From: Notospermus geniculatus
Taxonomy: Eukaryota; Nemertea; Pilidiophora; Heteronemertea; Lineidae
Length of the DNA stretch: 64,000 bases
Direction of reading: 5' to 3'
Assembly (NCBI GenBank): GCA_002633025.1
Contig: NMRB01001104.1
Coordinates: 74,510 to 138,509 of the forward strand
Shown: one piece after another, positions 22,859-34,147 of the stretch
How the letters are laid out: each line of letters starts with the position of its first letter
Numbering within the stretch: the stretch's first letter is position 1
Position numbers and translations under genes: made by a program
The notes under the pieces: generated by a model
What the model saw: only the letters and a program-made list of their open reading frames with translations
The model's database searches: none
What the model was told of the DNA's origin: nothing

Positions 22859-23580
22859 AGATTGTGAAATTTTTGCAATTGTTAAATAAATTTCAGTTTT
22901 ACCTTGGAGGAATTTAATTCCTCCAAGGTTTTACTAACGGAAAGCTCTCAGTGAGGACAATGTCTGCACTCATATTACCGGTACATTTATCTGTTGCCCG
23001 ATAGCTGTTGCCGTGCATACCGCAGGCCATGGTCAGCACAGTTCCAGTGTGTTTCCCGTTCTTATTGACTGAGCGAATAACTAGGCTCTGCCCCGCCCAT
23101 GTCATGATATAAACAGCAGACACAGGCCTATGCCCAAACCAAAACTGCCCGAACGGGTGCTAAGAGTTCGACACATCACTGCACTAACGATTTCAAAAGT
23201 CGTGGAAGTCATCCTCTTGCTGTACCTGTGAATAAAATGAATGAAAATCCCCGAATATTCGATCCGTGCGTTTGTAGTTTTACTGAATAGTTAAATAATT
23301 TCAGTTTTACTGACGAAAATTGCTCGTACCGCACACCTCATTGTTTGTTATTTGCATGATGAATTGCCGATACATGTAGGCATACCCCCGCGCGTTTAGT
23401 AGATTGTAAAATTTTTGGGAATAGTTAAATAATTTCAGTTTTACTGACGAAAATTGCTCGTGGGGGGCAATGACCGCACACGTCATTATCTGATGAATTG
23501 CCGATACATGTAGGCATACCCCCGCGCGTTTAGTAGATTGTGAAATTTTTGGGAATAGTTAAATATATTTCAGTTTTACT
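22859..23580. repeat. Repeated GTTAAATAATTTCAGTTTTAC units
   Basis: The motif GATTGTGAAATTTTTG followed by AATAGTTAAATAATTTCAG recurs at about 22,859, 23,265, 23,402 and 23,537. The last three are roughly 135 bp apart, with CCGATACATGTAGGCATACC between them. A frame on the minus strand at 22,914-23,123 shares LTM--G-HGN-Y with the tiny ORF of the left viral arm (42,285-42,482). Confidence 0.65.
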
Positions 23581-24469
23581 AACGAAAAGCTGCCATGGGG
23601 GGAAATGACTGCAAACAGTCTGGGAAATTAGCATAAACCGTGTACCTACATGCACAGATGCAATGGGAATTCCCGTTTTCCATTCCGGTTCACTGATTTT
23701 GCGGTTTAGTGGTGACATTTGGAACTCATTCATATGATTGGGTATTTGTTGTAAACTTCTGGAATGGCTGATAACGGGCAATGTTTGGCGCATGTTGATC
23801 GTTTGTGGTCTGTTATTCTCGTTATCCTCGCTGTAATTGATAACCAGGGAGACGCCGTCACCAAGTTCCTTGATACAGACTAGTACAGCAACCATTCATA
23901 ACAGCTGAGACTGCTGTTCATTGATGTGGAGTTGTTTTCCCATACTGTTTTCACTCATCGCCTCCACAAGAGCTTTTTCCGTGTAAAATTGTCAAATTAT
24001 TTGAAGGATGTCAAAATTTTACGATTTAGTATACAACGCTCGATCGACAAATGTCGTGTTCTGCAAAACATCGTGAATACCGCTCTCCCAATAAAAGCAA
24101 GCACATGGGCAGTCACGTGACAACACGAACCTGCATCTACAAACCAGTTGTCAGTTTGTTCCCCTGTGAATAATGCGGGTATTTGTAAAACTCTCAGGCT
24201 CACACATGTAGTACTGTTTTCAGTATTTGGCTTCACAAGAGCTTTTCGTGTGAAATTTTGAAAAATATTTAATGATTGCAATTTTTTTTCATCTAGCAAA
24301 CGTGCGGTCTATGATATCGGGCATTCATTGAGTAATAGATCATACGGCTAAATGTTCGCCAATAAAGCAAGTCGATATTTTTCATTTGAAAGATATGCAC
24401 GACCGGGGCAATGTAACTTCTTGTCAGATTTTGAGATCACATAAGAAATTCACCACGGATGATGTAGAG

Positions 24470-24660
24470 TACAACCTCACTATTGCGAACACCCTTGGGA
24501 CTGAGCTCAGCTGTACGTAATAGTAAGGTGTCCGCTATATTGAAACTCCCATCAATAACGGACACCAGTCTTTGGAAAAGTTGTGACTGGACAAACCTGT
24601 CCACAATATTGAGGTGTCCATTGTATTGAGGTGTCCGTTAGGTGAGGTTCTACTGCAGTT
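24470..24660. mobile_element. Degenerate Tigger-like MITE
   Basis: The TACAACCTCACTATTGCGAA left end and GGTGAGGTTCTACTGCAGT right end are mutated versions of the TACAGTGGAACCTC family. The interior repeats GAGGTGTCC words. Confidence 0.6.
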
Positions 24661-24705
24661 GGTTATCAACCTACCGTCACAACATGCTATTTTGTATAAA
24701 AGAAA

Positions 24706-25225
24706 CAAAGGACCATTGGAATGGTAAATCACCACCCAGGTGAGTAATATATTTGTATAATAGATAATAGATAATGTCTATATAGGGCGGTCTTTCACCA
24801 CCCCGTGGTAAAACGCCTTTCGTTTGGTTCATCATCAAAGTGGCGGGCGAATGACACAACCAATCAATACGATTTTTTGATTGATGTTTATACTCTGGTT
24901 TTCCCCGGATAAGATCATTCCAAACGATCCATTGGCGTGTAACTCAATGTGTGATAATGAATAATAACCGAACAATATGTATACATCCATGCATATCAGC
25001 TTGCCATTGAGTGCGCAATCGCTACATAGATAATCGGTTTTGTACATATAAACACGCTACCGACATTTTTTTGCCATCGACCTGAGAGATACACGCACGT
25101 ACACTCAGAAAATACCTAGGGGTAATTCACCACCCCCTCCCCACCATCCATCCTCCGTCGAAGACGAACTAAACGAGAGGTATTTGACCATGGGTGGTGA
25201 ACGACCACTGCTATAAAAAGATAAC
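24706..25225. promoter_or_regulatory. Relic of viral-like intergenic/promoter sequence
   Basis: TTGGAATGGTAAATCACCAC near 24,718 matches TTGGAATGGTAATTCACCAT at 45,702, between two genes of the main island. The stretch 25,090-25,225 matches the promoter region at 15,640-15,800 block by block (ACTCAGAAAATACC, CCCCACCATCCA, CTATAAA). Between them a minus-strand 70-codon frame (24,835-25,047) is open, but its function is unknown. This suggests a decayed fragment of the same element. Confidence 0.4.
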
Positions 25226-25308
25226 TAACATGAATCTCTGTCATTTTCGATACGATTTTCACAGAGAAATGTTGCTTTTGTAGCCTCTTTGACAGCTGAT
25301 TGGCATAA

Positions 25309-25458
25309 CCCTTTGGAGACAAAATGAGTTTAGATCGTGACCTCAACGCTAGCGCCCAATGGAAATGCCTAGTATGTCACATTTTGTTGTTTTTCGAGAA
25401 AGATGAGTTTATGTGGAATGACAACTTGGAAGTGTTTTGTTGTGGAAAACACTCCTAA
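25309..25458 (+). mobile_element. Deletion derivative with TnpB/Fanzor-type DRDLN motif
   Basis: The end ACCCTTTGGAGAC is joined directly to sequence encoding KMSLDRDLNASAQWKCLVC, open to a stop at 25,456. KMSLDRDLN is shared with the complete copy at 25,931, but the upstream C-x2-C part is deleted. Confidence 0.5.
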
Positions 25459-25609
25459 TTAGAAATACATGTATGTCATACAACATGATTCAAGCCGTAA
25501 TTTACCCAAAATTAACGCGCCAATACGAACTGTAAAATTGCCTCTGCAGTCCTATATCAATCAGCCTTGTAATTAAACACTGTCGAGACACTGTAATTAT
25601 GCATGGAAT

Positions 25610-25926
25610 ACAGGATGTCTGTTATTACGTGAATTCGAGCTCAACATCACAAAGTCATTGTGTCCAGGCTACGGCTAATGCCCGGAACGTTTAAGTCTAA
25701 ATCCTTCTAAAAACATTATCACCTCTACAGATTGAAAGGCTGGCTACTAATTACATAATGAGTGCTAAACATAATATATCTGTTGCTAATGAAGCATTCC
25801 AGACGATACTAATCTACTCATTACAATTCAAATTACACTCTAAAGAAACCTAGAAATATCCCAACAATGTCCTTCATTCTAATTACATAATGAAACGAAA
25901 ACATTCCTTACAGTGAGTGTAGGTCT
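25610..25926. repeat. Segmental duplication, unit 2 left part
   Basis: It corresponds to 17,750-18,120 plus a few residual bases of the Tc1-like right end (CAGTGAGTGTA). The other part of unit 2 starts at 26,173, after an inserted small element. Confidence 0.8.
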
Positions 25927-25930
25927 TTAT

Positions 25931-26172
25931 CCCTTTGGGGACTAATCTCGCCCTGAGGCACACAGCCAGCTTACCAAAATTACGAGGATACAAGACATTC
26001 AAATGTCTATCGTGTAAAATGAGTTTAGATCGTGACCTGAACGGTGCTATCAATTATATTCAGAAAGCCTCTGAACGACATTTTTCACAGCAGAACTAAA
26101 GTACGTGGTTGACTCGCCACGAGATCATTTATTTTACCCATTAGGGACAGAATAAATGCCGTCTCGAAAGAG
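25931..26172 (+). mobile_element. Small element carrying a TnpB/Fanzor-like tail, copy 2 (best preserved)
   Basis: The insertion is dated by an empty site: 19,812-19,830 reads GTCTTTATTGAGC, whereas here TTAT is duplicated on both sides (25,927-25,930 and 26,173-26,176) around a 242-bp unit with ends CCCTTTGGGGAC and GTCTCGAAAGAG. The plus strand encodes a C-terminal fragment ending at 26,099: TFKCLSCKMSLDRDLNGAIN, then YIQKASERHF. C-x2-C followed by D-R-D-x-N-G-A-x-N is characteristic of TnpB/Fanzor nucleases of IS605/IS607 ancestry. Only the last fifth of such a protein is present and there is no transposase, so mobilisation must depend on another element. Confidence 0.7.
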
Positions 26173-26338
26173 TTATTGAGCATTGTTCATAAAATTGGTA
26201 TAATTTACCACTGGATGATGTAATAGAGGAGACCGGTGGCAGATAGCCTCTGGCACTTGCTATTCTACGAAAAGTGTCAATCATCCTGATGACATCATTT
26301 AAAAGACGCAGACCTCTCCAAACTTGCCACAACTATAA

Positions 26339-26695
26339 ATGACAACAACAGCAAACATGTATCATCAGCGCTCAGCAAAACGTTTACGGCTGAACACGCC
26401 GATCTTTGAACAAACACCTTCACATTACCAGCCAAATCCCTGGGATTGTCAGCTCGGTTGGACCCCATTCAACCCCAGTTTTTTTGAACAAAGTTCAGGA
26501 ATCAGCGCACCGCTTTTGGTGCCCATTGGACAGGAACTATCGGTGAGTAACCAGCCAAATCCCTGGGATTGTCAGCTCGATTGGCCCTCATTCAACCCCA
26601 GTTTTTTTGAACAAAGTTCAGGAATCAGCGCACCGCTTTTGGTGCCCATTGCGGTGAGTAATAATTTCATTTTCGAACGATATTCTTTCGTGTAG
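26339..26695 (+). CDS. Small protein, 118 aa, paralogue of the 20.0-kb ORF with internal duplication
   Basis: It starts MTTTANMYHQRSAKRLR. A TTTAAAA box begins 41 bp before the ATG, as in the first copy. The section QPNPWDCQL followed by FNPSFFEQSSGISAPLLVPI occurs twice in tandem. Each repeat is followed by GGTGAGTAA, so a potential splice donor was duplicated too. The closing NFIFERYSFV is common to both paralogues. No known domain. Confidence 0.45.
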   Translation: MTTTANMYHQRSAKRLRLNTPIFEQTPSHYQPNPWDCQLGWTPFNPSFFEQSSGISAPLLVPIGQELSVSNQPNPWDCQLDWPSFNPSFFEQSSGISAPLLVPIAVSNNFIFERYSFV

Positions 26696-26719
26696 TCTAT
26701 ACTGGTACACCAACGCGTC

Positions 26720-26846
26720 ACATTGGGCCATATGAATAAAGACTAGCGAATGCTTTTACTTGCATTTTGCAATACAAATGCACTACGATATACTGTACAG
26801 ATCTGATGTAAAAGCATCTGCTAGCTTTTATTCATATCACCCAATG
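26720..26846. repeat. Hairpin MITE, CATATGAATAAAGACTAG type
   Basis: Copy of the 20,277 element carried along in the segmental duplication, with only a few substitutions. Confidence 0.8.
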
Positions 26847-27498
26847 TGCTGGGATCGGTTAGTTTTTATGCCTATTTATTTTTGTGAATATTCACGATTG
26901 ATACCAACGTTATTTTTGGTTTTTGTGGTTTTCTAGAGATTTCATAATTCAGAAAAGATTCTGGTTGGCTGAAATCCATGCGGGGGTCAGTCTCTATCTT
27001 TAGCCATGGCACAATATAGGGTGTATTATGAGCGTTTTCATCGTGGTTTATAGGCCTGTTTTGTTCGTGGAGAGGGAGGGGTGCTTTTTTACGTTTTACA
27101 GTCGGTGTGTTGGCCTGAACTGAATGCACTTCGTTTGCGTAGGCTGCGACAACTTCATTTGACTGTTTAATGCGTCAGGTTGAACACTTTGTGCTCGTGT
27201 ACATGTATCAAAGGCAGTTCTGCGCGTTTGTGCGAAAAATCTTTATTTCAAACACTTTCCACGTGAACCATTTACGCGACAGGCTTGTAAAATACTTGTA
27301 AAAACATTTACTTGTTTTTATTCATATTAACTCATTCGGACTCAATCTCCTAAAAATCTTATCAAAAATTGGACCTTGTGTTATTGACGGTACAAGCTGT
27401 TCACTTACACTTTCAACACTTTTAATGTTGAGTGTAGCTATCAGTCATATGGTCAAAATTAAAGTTGCTACAATAATCTCAAGAGGATTGCTACGCAT

Positions 27499-27977
27499 AT
27501 GAGTAAAGGGCGGTTTACACTAGATTGCACCAAGTTGCAAACTACCTGGGACGGTTCACATAGAAATATCGATACAACCTACAGCGCGATCGAGTTGCAA
27601 CAAGTTGCACGNACATGTAGTCGACGCGTCGAATCATCAGACGATGAAAGCGATAGCGACGCGCACGACGATGGTGTGTCCAGAACAAGAAAGGTGGACG
27701 AAAGCGACATATTAGCAACGAGTGCTAATGAAATCAGAATAGACGCTTGGAGAGAAAGGTACGAAGCAGCAGTAATGCGATTTGCTATCGCAAAGGTAAT
27801 GTGTCACCTAGAGATGTCTTACATAATGTGGCAGTGGAAACAACACTACTCAGATATAGACTGCTAATTGATTTGATGTACATACCATCGTCGCGCGCGT
27901 CGCTATCGGCTTTTCTAGAGTTTCAGATTGTAAAGTTCCACTTGAAAAAGACCCCGGTTGGGGTCGAAAATTCGTGA
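27499..27977 (+). other. Possible gene remnant inside a hairpin region
   Basis: A frame from 27,499 reads an acidic section (SSDDESDSDAHDDG) and then DAWRERYEAAVMRFAIAK. It then loses similarity to protein-like text at a GGTAATG, where another frame (KGNVSPRDVLHNVAVET) continues to 27,977. This could be an exon border or a frameshift. A roughly 30-bp inverted repeat (27,646-27,675 against 27,884-27,913) lies within it. One ambiguous base occurs at 27,612. Not recognised. Confidence 0.25.
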
Positions 27978-28029
27978 ATTCTGGAGATTGACTTCTTGCT
28001 TATTATCATTTTGTGTGTCAATTTTGTGC

Positions 28030-28660
28030 TATTCTGTATCTTTACGTTTACGTTTATCGTTTGATCTCTAAACCTCCCTATTTCTACCACGTGTACCGTG
28101 GTTTAAGTCATATACTATAGTATGATTTATAAATACGACCTAGAGAGTTACGAATAAGGGCACATACTATAGTACATATTACCCCCCCCCCCCGTTTTGA
28201 CCCCCCCCCCCCTTTTTGGCGGGGGGTGCGAGAGAGAGAAGGGCGCTCGACAGCCCCATGTTTTTTGCTTGCCTCGATCAAATTTTTTTCCCCATCCATC
28301 CATGATCTACTTCCGGTTCCGGTTTGGGGTTTTTTTATGTGGGGATTCCCCATGGTGAGTAAGACGTTTCTGGACGCGAAAATAGGGAGGTTTAGAAACC
28401 AGACGGTAAACGTATACGTAAACGTCAACGTATAAAAGGAATGCGTCTTGATTTCTAAACCTCCCCATTTCTGCCATATACTATAGTACATTGTATAATA
28501 TAGGGCCGAGAGCTAGGAATTAAGCCGTAATATAATACTAAAGTATAATTGCCAGTATAATGTCCACGCCCACTCCCCTTTACGTTAACGTATACGTTTG
28601 TCGTCTGGTTAGTTAAACTGTCTTCTTCCTCAACGAATTCTTTTAAATTATATGTCAAGT
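28030..28660. repeat. Foldback elements with TTTACGTTTACG ends and homopolymer runs
   Basis: TTTACGTTTATCG and CTCTAAACCTCCC at the left are mirrored by GGGAGGTTTAGAAACCAG and GTAAACGTATACGTAAACG near 28,390-28,425. A further inverted half follows to about 28,600. Long C and G runs occur at 28,182-28,226. No gene is supported. Confidence 0.65.
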
Positions 28661-29179
28661 CATTGCAGATTCAATCACGAACAATCTGTGGTTCATTTCC
28701 ATCTGAGACGAAGCATTTCGGCTCTGTATAGCTATAGGCAAGTTGCTAAAGACACTGATGGACGCAACTCTATGTGTGGCTATCCAAGCCAATTTTTCAT
28801 CGTCTTTGCAATTGAATTATTCGATATCGTATGTAGCCCTGTGCGGGCAAAACTGATCTTCAGCTTCCGGAAAGGAGATGTCAAGATTTTGCACGAATGA
28901 TTTGACATCCTTCCTGGACGCTATGACTTTTTAACCACTCACATTCGTAAATCTCTTCATAATCAAATCCTAGCACTTACGCTGACGGTTGGTTTGAATA
29001 TTCAGTTACGTAAAAAAGGGTACCGGTACTTGGATTTGAATTGGTAAACGCGCTCATGACGAGCGCATAACCACCTAGATTCAAACATGCTACTTTCGGT
29101 CTTGGGGGTAGGGGACAGGGGGCGGGGGGCAGGGGGAAATGCATGGGGATTTAGGCGATTTCATCCTGGTACGAAATTT

Positions 29180-29340
29180 GGGAGGTTTAGAAATCAAAAC
29201 GATAGACAAAAACGACAACGTTATTTTCATACTCCACATATATCACATCTAAACTTCCCAACTTCTTTTCTTTTACGTTGTCGTTTACGTTTACGTTTAA
29301 GGTTTGATTTCGAAAACTCCCCACTTCTGCCACTACAAAA
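29180..29340. repeat. Foldback element, GGGAGGTTTAGAAATC type
   Basis: GGGAGGTTTAGAAATCAAAA is mirrored by GGTTTGATTTCGAAAACTCC, with internal AAACGACAACG/CGTTGTCGTTTACG halves. Same family as 28,030. Confidence 0.65.
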
Positions 29341-29399
29341 AGTGATGCCTTGTAATTGTATGAATGTTACACATCTAGTGATTCTGTACTGATACCATC

Positions 29400-31310
29400 A
29401 GGTAGAACTTTACGTTTTGGCTAAAAATAGGTGAGTCCTGTCCGAATCTGTTCATAGGTCAGAACTCGCTTACCAACCACACGGAATCCACGATTGACAC
29501 CTTGACCACTCTGCTGCGATTTTAGCGCTTTGAGATGGTGCTCCTTCGTCAAAGCATTTCCGCCATTGTTGTATACCTTTACAGCTGTGTTTGCCTGATT
29601 CTTCACCACCAAAACAAAAGTATCTTTTAAGTGATTTGGGTGTGCGAGTCTCGGTCTATCTTCACGTTTTTTGGGGGTTCGGGGATGGGTTGGACGGGGG
29701 TTTCCGGGGGGGGGGGGGCTATAGTTCTCGTCGATTCCTTGCCTTATGTGCCTTTAATCTTGTAAGTCGGTTCTTCATGTAAATATCGCGTGTACAATTC
29801 ACTACGTCTCCTTTTGCCCATGTGTGTACATATGCATAGTGAATAAATCTATTATTGAAAATGAAAAATGTCCATCTTTGTTCACTTTGTGTCTTGGTAC
29901 GTATCTCGACAAACCGAAGAGACGTTTAGCGGGTGTGACAGGAATAAACGTCCTAGGAATGCGAGTCCGGTTATATTGTTCTAATCTCTCGCCGAACAAT
30001 ACGACCGGACTTTGATTCCAGGGGGACTTTCATCCCTGTCACACCTGTGCACACGAAACGACATCTCAGACGTCCGTCCGCCACGGCCCACCTGGTGAGA
30101 CCTTCACATCGATGAATTATCCTAAGTGTAACAGCCTAAGTGTAACAGTAAAGAATGTTGCCCGCATGTGAGTGTCCCCCCTAATTGTCGACTGACGGAA
30201 TTGTATGAAAGGAAAGAATGTCTCTGGGAAAAATTGCCCCAGCATGCCATGAATTAATGTTATCGGGCGACTGGTTTCCATAGCCGCACACCTTAATCAG
30301 TCATCGAGCAATGGAATCGGACACTTGTTTCACGGGGATATTATTTACTGTTACACCGGAACTGTCGTCACGGACCACTGCTCTCTCTGTCTTCCGACGG
30401 AATTAACAGTGCGACGTGACAGGAACTCACAGAGAAACCCGTCCATCTCCCGTTGTAATATCTGTCGACGTTTCTGTGTGTCAGCGTTTCCCTATACATA
30501 TTGTCATGTCACCGCTTATTCCGTCGGACGACACGAAGGAAATACTCGCAAATGGGGAACACTGGCAGATGTTACACCGCGACAGATGTTACACCGAAAC
30601 GGGCGACGGCCGACATTGTGGAAACGCCTAGACAGGCCTAGGCCTATCCTCTCTTCCTAATACACTGCAGGTGTGGTAGAATGTAATGTCCCCGTCTTTC
30701 TGATGTCCTCACTTCTCTTTCCCTATTAGGCCTAGGCCTGGTCGGCCTGGGCCTAGTAGGGGAGGCCCAAGGTCTAGGGCCTAGGCTATGGCCTGCATCC
30801 AGGCTAGCCCGAGAGCTGGCGGACATTGACATAGGCCTAACATGAAGAGGTAGACGGTGACGTGTTACCCATATTTCTGTGTGTCCCTTTAAAGCCAATA
30901 ATAAAATAATTCGTCTATTGTTGGGGAAAACTGACCGACCGCAACACTCGCCGACTTTACATCTAACATGTCTAAAATGCAATCGTCTTCGACTCGGAAG
31001 CTTTCGGCAACCTTCGGGCAGCCATTATAAGCACCTCGTCCGTATATAGCGGATTAAGTTCGACCACCACATGGTCGGTGATCAGGTCAGAAGTGATGCG
31101 GTTGTACCATTGCGCAGACTAGAAATAGTTCTCTTATAATTTTTTATTGAACTGATGTTGTGTTTGCACAAAATGAGTTATTTCGCAATAAATATTTATA
31201 CAAAAAACGTTTGAGTGGTTAAACTGTGCATTTTGCAACGATTTTTATTGAAAAATTCGTATGCATTAGGTGACTGTTTCTCCCTCCCCACCTCGATCAC
31301 GAAACAACAA
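29400..31310. other. Repeat-rich stretch without supported gene
   Basis: It includes a GTAACAGTAA-type element (30,132-30,357) with GTGTAACAGTAAAGAATG and TTTACTGTTACACCGG ends, a G-run near 29,703, and dense AGGCCT words at 30,620-30,830. A minus-strand frame at 29,421-29,612 is protein-like but unrecognised. Confidence 0.5.
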
Positions 31311-31685
31311 TGGCCGCCATAGCTTCACCACTTGAGAAGTTCAACGTGCTGTTATAGCGTGACTAACCCTTCATCAGGTAAGGTAACATGCTTCAACTCA
31401 TTTTTCTATATGTAGCAACATTCACAATGCCTAATTGGTGACTTAGATCATTCAAATAGATAGTTTGAACAGTCTTGTCGAACCGATCTTCATCAAAGTA
31501 GTTCACGGAGCAATATGGCGCTGTCCGATATACGTCAGAGTTACGATGTTGGCACGAATCGTTCTCTGACGTTCAGATTGGGCGAGGATATATCGTGCCT
31601 GGGCATGGACAGGGTATCAGTCTATAGTGCCTGGGAATTCCAGCTAGGGGCGCTGCGATCGGTGCGAGTCGCGAAATCGGTGTAG
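31311..31685 (+). other. Possible 5' end of a host transcription unit
   Basis: GC-richer sequence holds AACAATGGCCGCC at about 31,308 followed by CATCAG|GTAAGG near 31,375, like a first exon and donor. A second ATG at 31,515 opens 56 codons to 31,685. The plus-strand exons at 32,598 onward could belong to the same unit. No protein is recognised. Confidence 0.25.
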
Positions 31686-32597
31686 GCCTAGCTGCGTCCA
31701 ACGACATGAAAAACTAAATTTCATCAATGTAAACGTTCAAATATATTTTTTAGAATTGTCACTCTCAACATTACCGGTATGTCATCATAATTCTTTCCGA
31801 CAACCATGCAGTGCCACCGTCGGATGCCGAGGACAGACGGGCAGGGAACCACTGCAGGTTACCATGTTGGCATGTTATATCCTAAAACGACGACTACAAC
31901 GACATGGCAGTCATAGCACACAAATCATGAAATAAGGCAAATGTAATTCTTCCAAATGAAATTCGTGAACGTTTGAGGGACTCCTCCACACACTCACAAA
32001 TATCAATATGGTTACTTTGATGTTAATAATTACTTCTTTATAGCGTTGGGCGCTTCTGGTAGCAGTTAGACGCAAATTTAGTGCGCCCAGGTTTATAGGC
32101 CTATTCCATGTACACACACTTGCATGCATGATACTATATAGGCCCCTACACACACATGCACAGTGCAGTTCAAATGAATTGGTCTGCTATTCTAGACCTA
32201 GGCCTATTATCCCCTGGTATAGGCCTACTTGAGCACAAAATATCCTCGTTAGTGTAGTATGGGACCTAGCTAGCTAGGCTTCTTTGCCAGATCACAGGAC
32301 AGATGCCATGGATATGGATAGCCTACCGTAGGCCCCATGGCAGGCAGACCACAGATAGCCACACTTGACCGGTTGACCACACTGGGGCTGACACTCAGTC
32401 AGTGGGTCATATGAACAAAGACTAGCGAATGCTTTTTACTCCAGATGTATAGAGCATTGCCCAGTCCCAGTGCATTTGATAATCTTTATTCACATGATCC
32501 ATAGAACCAGTAGCCTACGAAGAACAGGGCAGGCTGGTGGTTTGATATTAATACCGGTATCTTCATTAAATTCATTTCATCTACATGTATATTTCAG

Positions 32598-32716
32598 CTA
32601 TCCGTATCTGTAATGTGATCTGTGATGTGAAACATCAGGAAGAGTGGGTGACTTCTAGAAGAATTTCAAGCATCTGAATCCCAGGACAGTTCTCCTGTTA
32701 CACGATGCCATGAGAG
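32598..32716 (+). other. Exon A, left arm
   Basis: Bordered by TATATTTCAG and GTAAGT. Its mirror copy at 62,887-62,998 has the same acceptor and donor although the body is diverged and has indels. Coding potential is poor in all frames, so it may be untranslated. Confidence 0.45.
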
Positions 32717-32878
32717 GTAAGTGTTTATTTGCTTTGATTTTGAGTCAACTTTATTTGACTATGATATACGGTACTGTGACTGTGCCAGTGATCATATTTT
32801 GCATTCCTTCTTGTCAGTGTCAAGTGATTGCATTTGAAAAATGAAATTTTCAAATAATGTAATATCCATTTTTTTCAG

Positions 32879-32994
32879 ATTTGTCCTTCAACTTCCAATG
32901 TCCAGAACCAATTCAAACAGAACCAGGGTTTGTTGAAGAAGCGTCAACTGTTGCCAGGACATGAGCTGAGTAGTCAGGAATGGAATTTCATCAG
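32879..32994 (+). other. Exon B, left arm, frame-disrupted
   Basis: An acceptor TTTTTTTCAG and donor GTATGC flank 116 bp. The right-arm counterpart (62,618-62,731) is open throughout (WSFSHVPNQFTQNQSLLKQR). A small indel near 32,890 puts the left copy out of that frame. Confidence 0.45.
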
Positions 32995-33761
32995 GTATGC
33001 ACATGGGTGTGTAAAAACCTATCAGACAAAGGGCATATTTTGAGAGAAATCAAATGTCAAATTCTTTAGCCAGGACATTTCTTTAGCCAAGTCATAATGG
33101 TTAAAGTAAAAAAAAATGTCAAGGTGAGGAAGAATTAGAGGTATAATGAAAGAATGTTCCTGGAAGGCCTTTTCTTCAGCTCTGTGTGTTACATTCTACT
33201 TCAAATCCATCTAGTCATTGTTTTTTTATTCAAAGACCCCTTGAGGAAGGCACTCCTGATGCTACATGCATGTATTTCATTGAGATGCAAACCAAATGGG
33301 AAATGTCCAGTGATGTCCGACTTTTTTCTTCCTGAACAGGGGGGAATCGGATGGCCGTTCGAGAGATCAACAAAGCATTGCCCAGCAGTTGTAAGAGCCC
33401 AGATGTCAGTGTGTTAGAGTGAAGACAGCCAAAGGGGACACAATAGCTTAGATTTCAACTGACAGGCTACTGATTTTTGGGGGCGCNCAATGAGGCATTG
33501 CCCAGCAGTTGTAAGAGCCCAGATGCCAGTGTGTTAGAGTGAAGACAGCCAAAGGGGACACAATAGCTTAGTTTTCAACTGACAGGCCACTGATTTTGGG
33601 GGTGCAATATGCTGCATCAGTTGGTGTGCAATGGGCCTAGAAAGGTCGGTGTTCCTTGGATATAAACATCAGATATCAGCTGCACACTATTGCCTGAATA
33701 ATCTGATGTGGACAGTTTTTCACCTCATAGAATGTGTCTGCATTTCAGGAATTTACTTCAG

Positions 33762-33830
33762 ATGTTCCTGTCACCGAGAAGCTGCAACGTCGCCATCTTT
33801 AGGTCGGACATTGTTATTAGATCAATCTCG
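33762..33830 (+). other. Exon C, left arm
   Basis: The acceptor TTTACTTCAG and donor GTAAGT are both conserved in the mirror copy (61,856-61,937). It reads MFLSPRSCNVAIFRSDIVIR in one frame. The right copy has a 13-bp insertion at the 5' part. Confidence 0.45.
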
Positions 33831-34147
33831 GTAAGTCGAACCCTCTTTCTAAAGCAGATCCCAGTGGAATTCAGATGCCATTCAGACCGAGTCTGATGAA
33901 ATACAAGTTTTGTTAGGTGTCATTCGCATAAAAAAACAGTCACCTGCAGATATGCTTTTGCTCACTGGAAACATGTTTTGCCTCAATCAAGAAACCTTTT
34001 GTATTATTGTCACTTTCATCAGGTATTGTGTTGACAGGCGAAATGTTCACGTTGTTCTTATTCGCCCACAGCATCCAGCCCAGTCATCAAGCAGCGAAGA
34101 CTCCAGTGTCCATCTGCGAGGGTGATTCATCACGGGTACATACCCAG

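Larger units (their letters stand above)
26173..26985. repeat. Segmental duplication, unit 2 right part
   Basis: Near-copy of 19,812-20,560 with a tandem expansion inside the ORF and without the bases around CCTAGGAATGTCCCG. Confidence 0.85.

Noticed and set aside
23530-23895. 121-aa minus-strand frame starting near CIKELGDGVSL
   Set aside because: The start is shared with a repeat at 10.5 kb and the rest has no recognisable features; treated as repeat sequence.
28182-28226. Quadruplex-type regulatory element
   Set aside because: Pure homopolymer C and G runs near foldback elements, with no gene to regulate; probably slippage.
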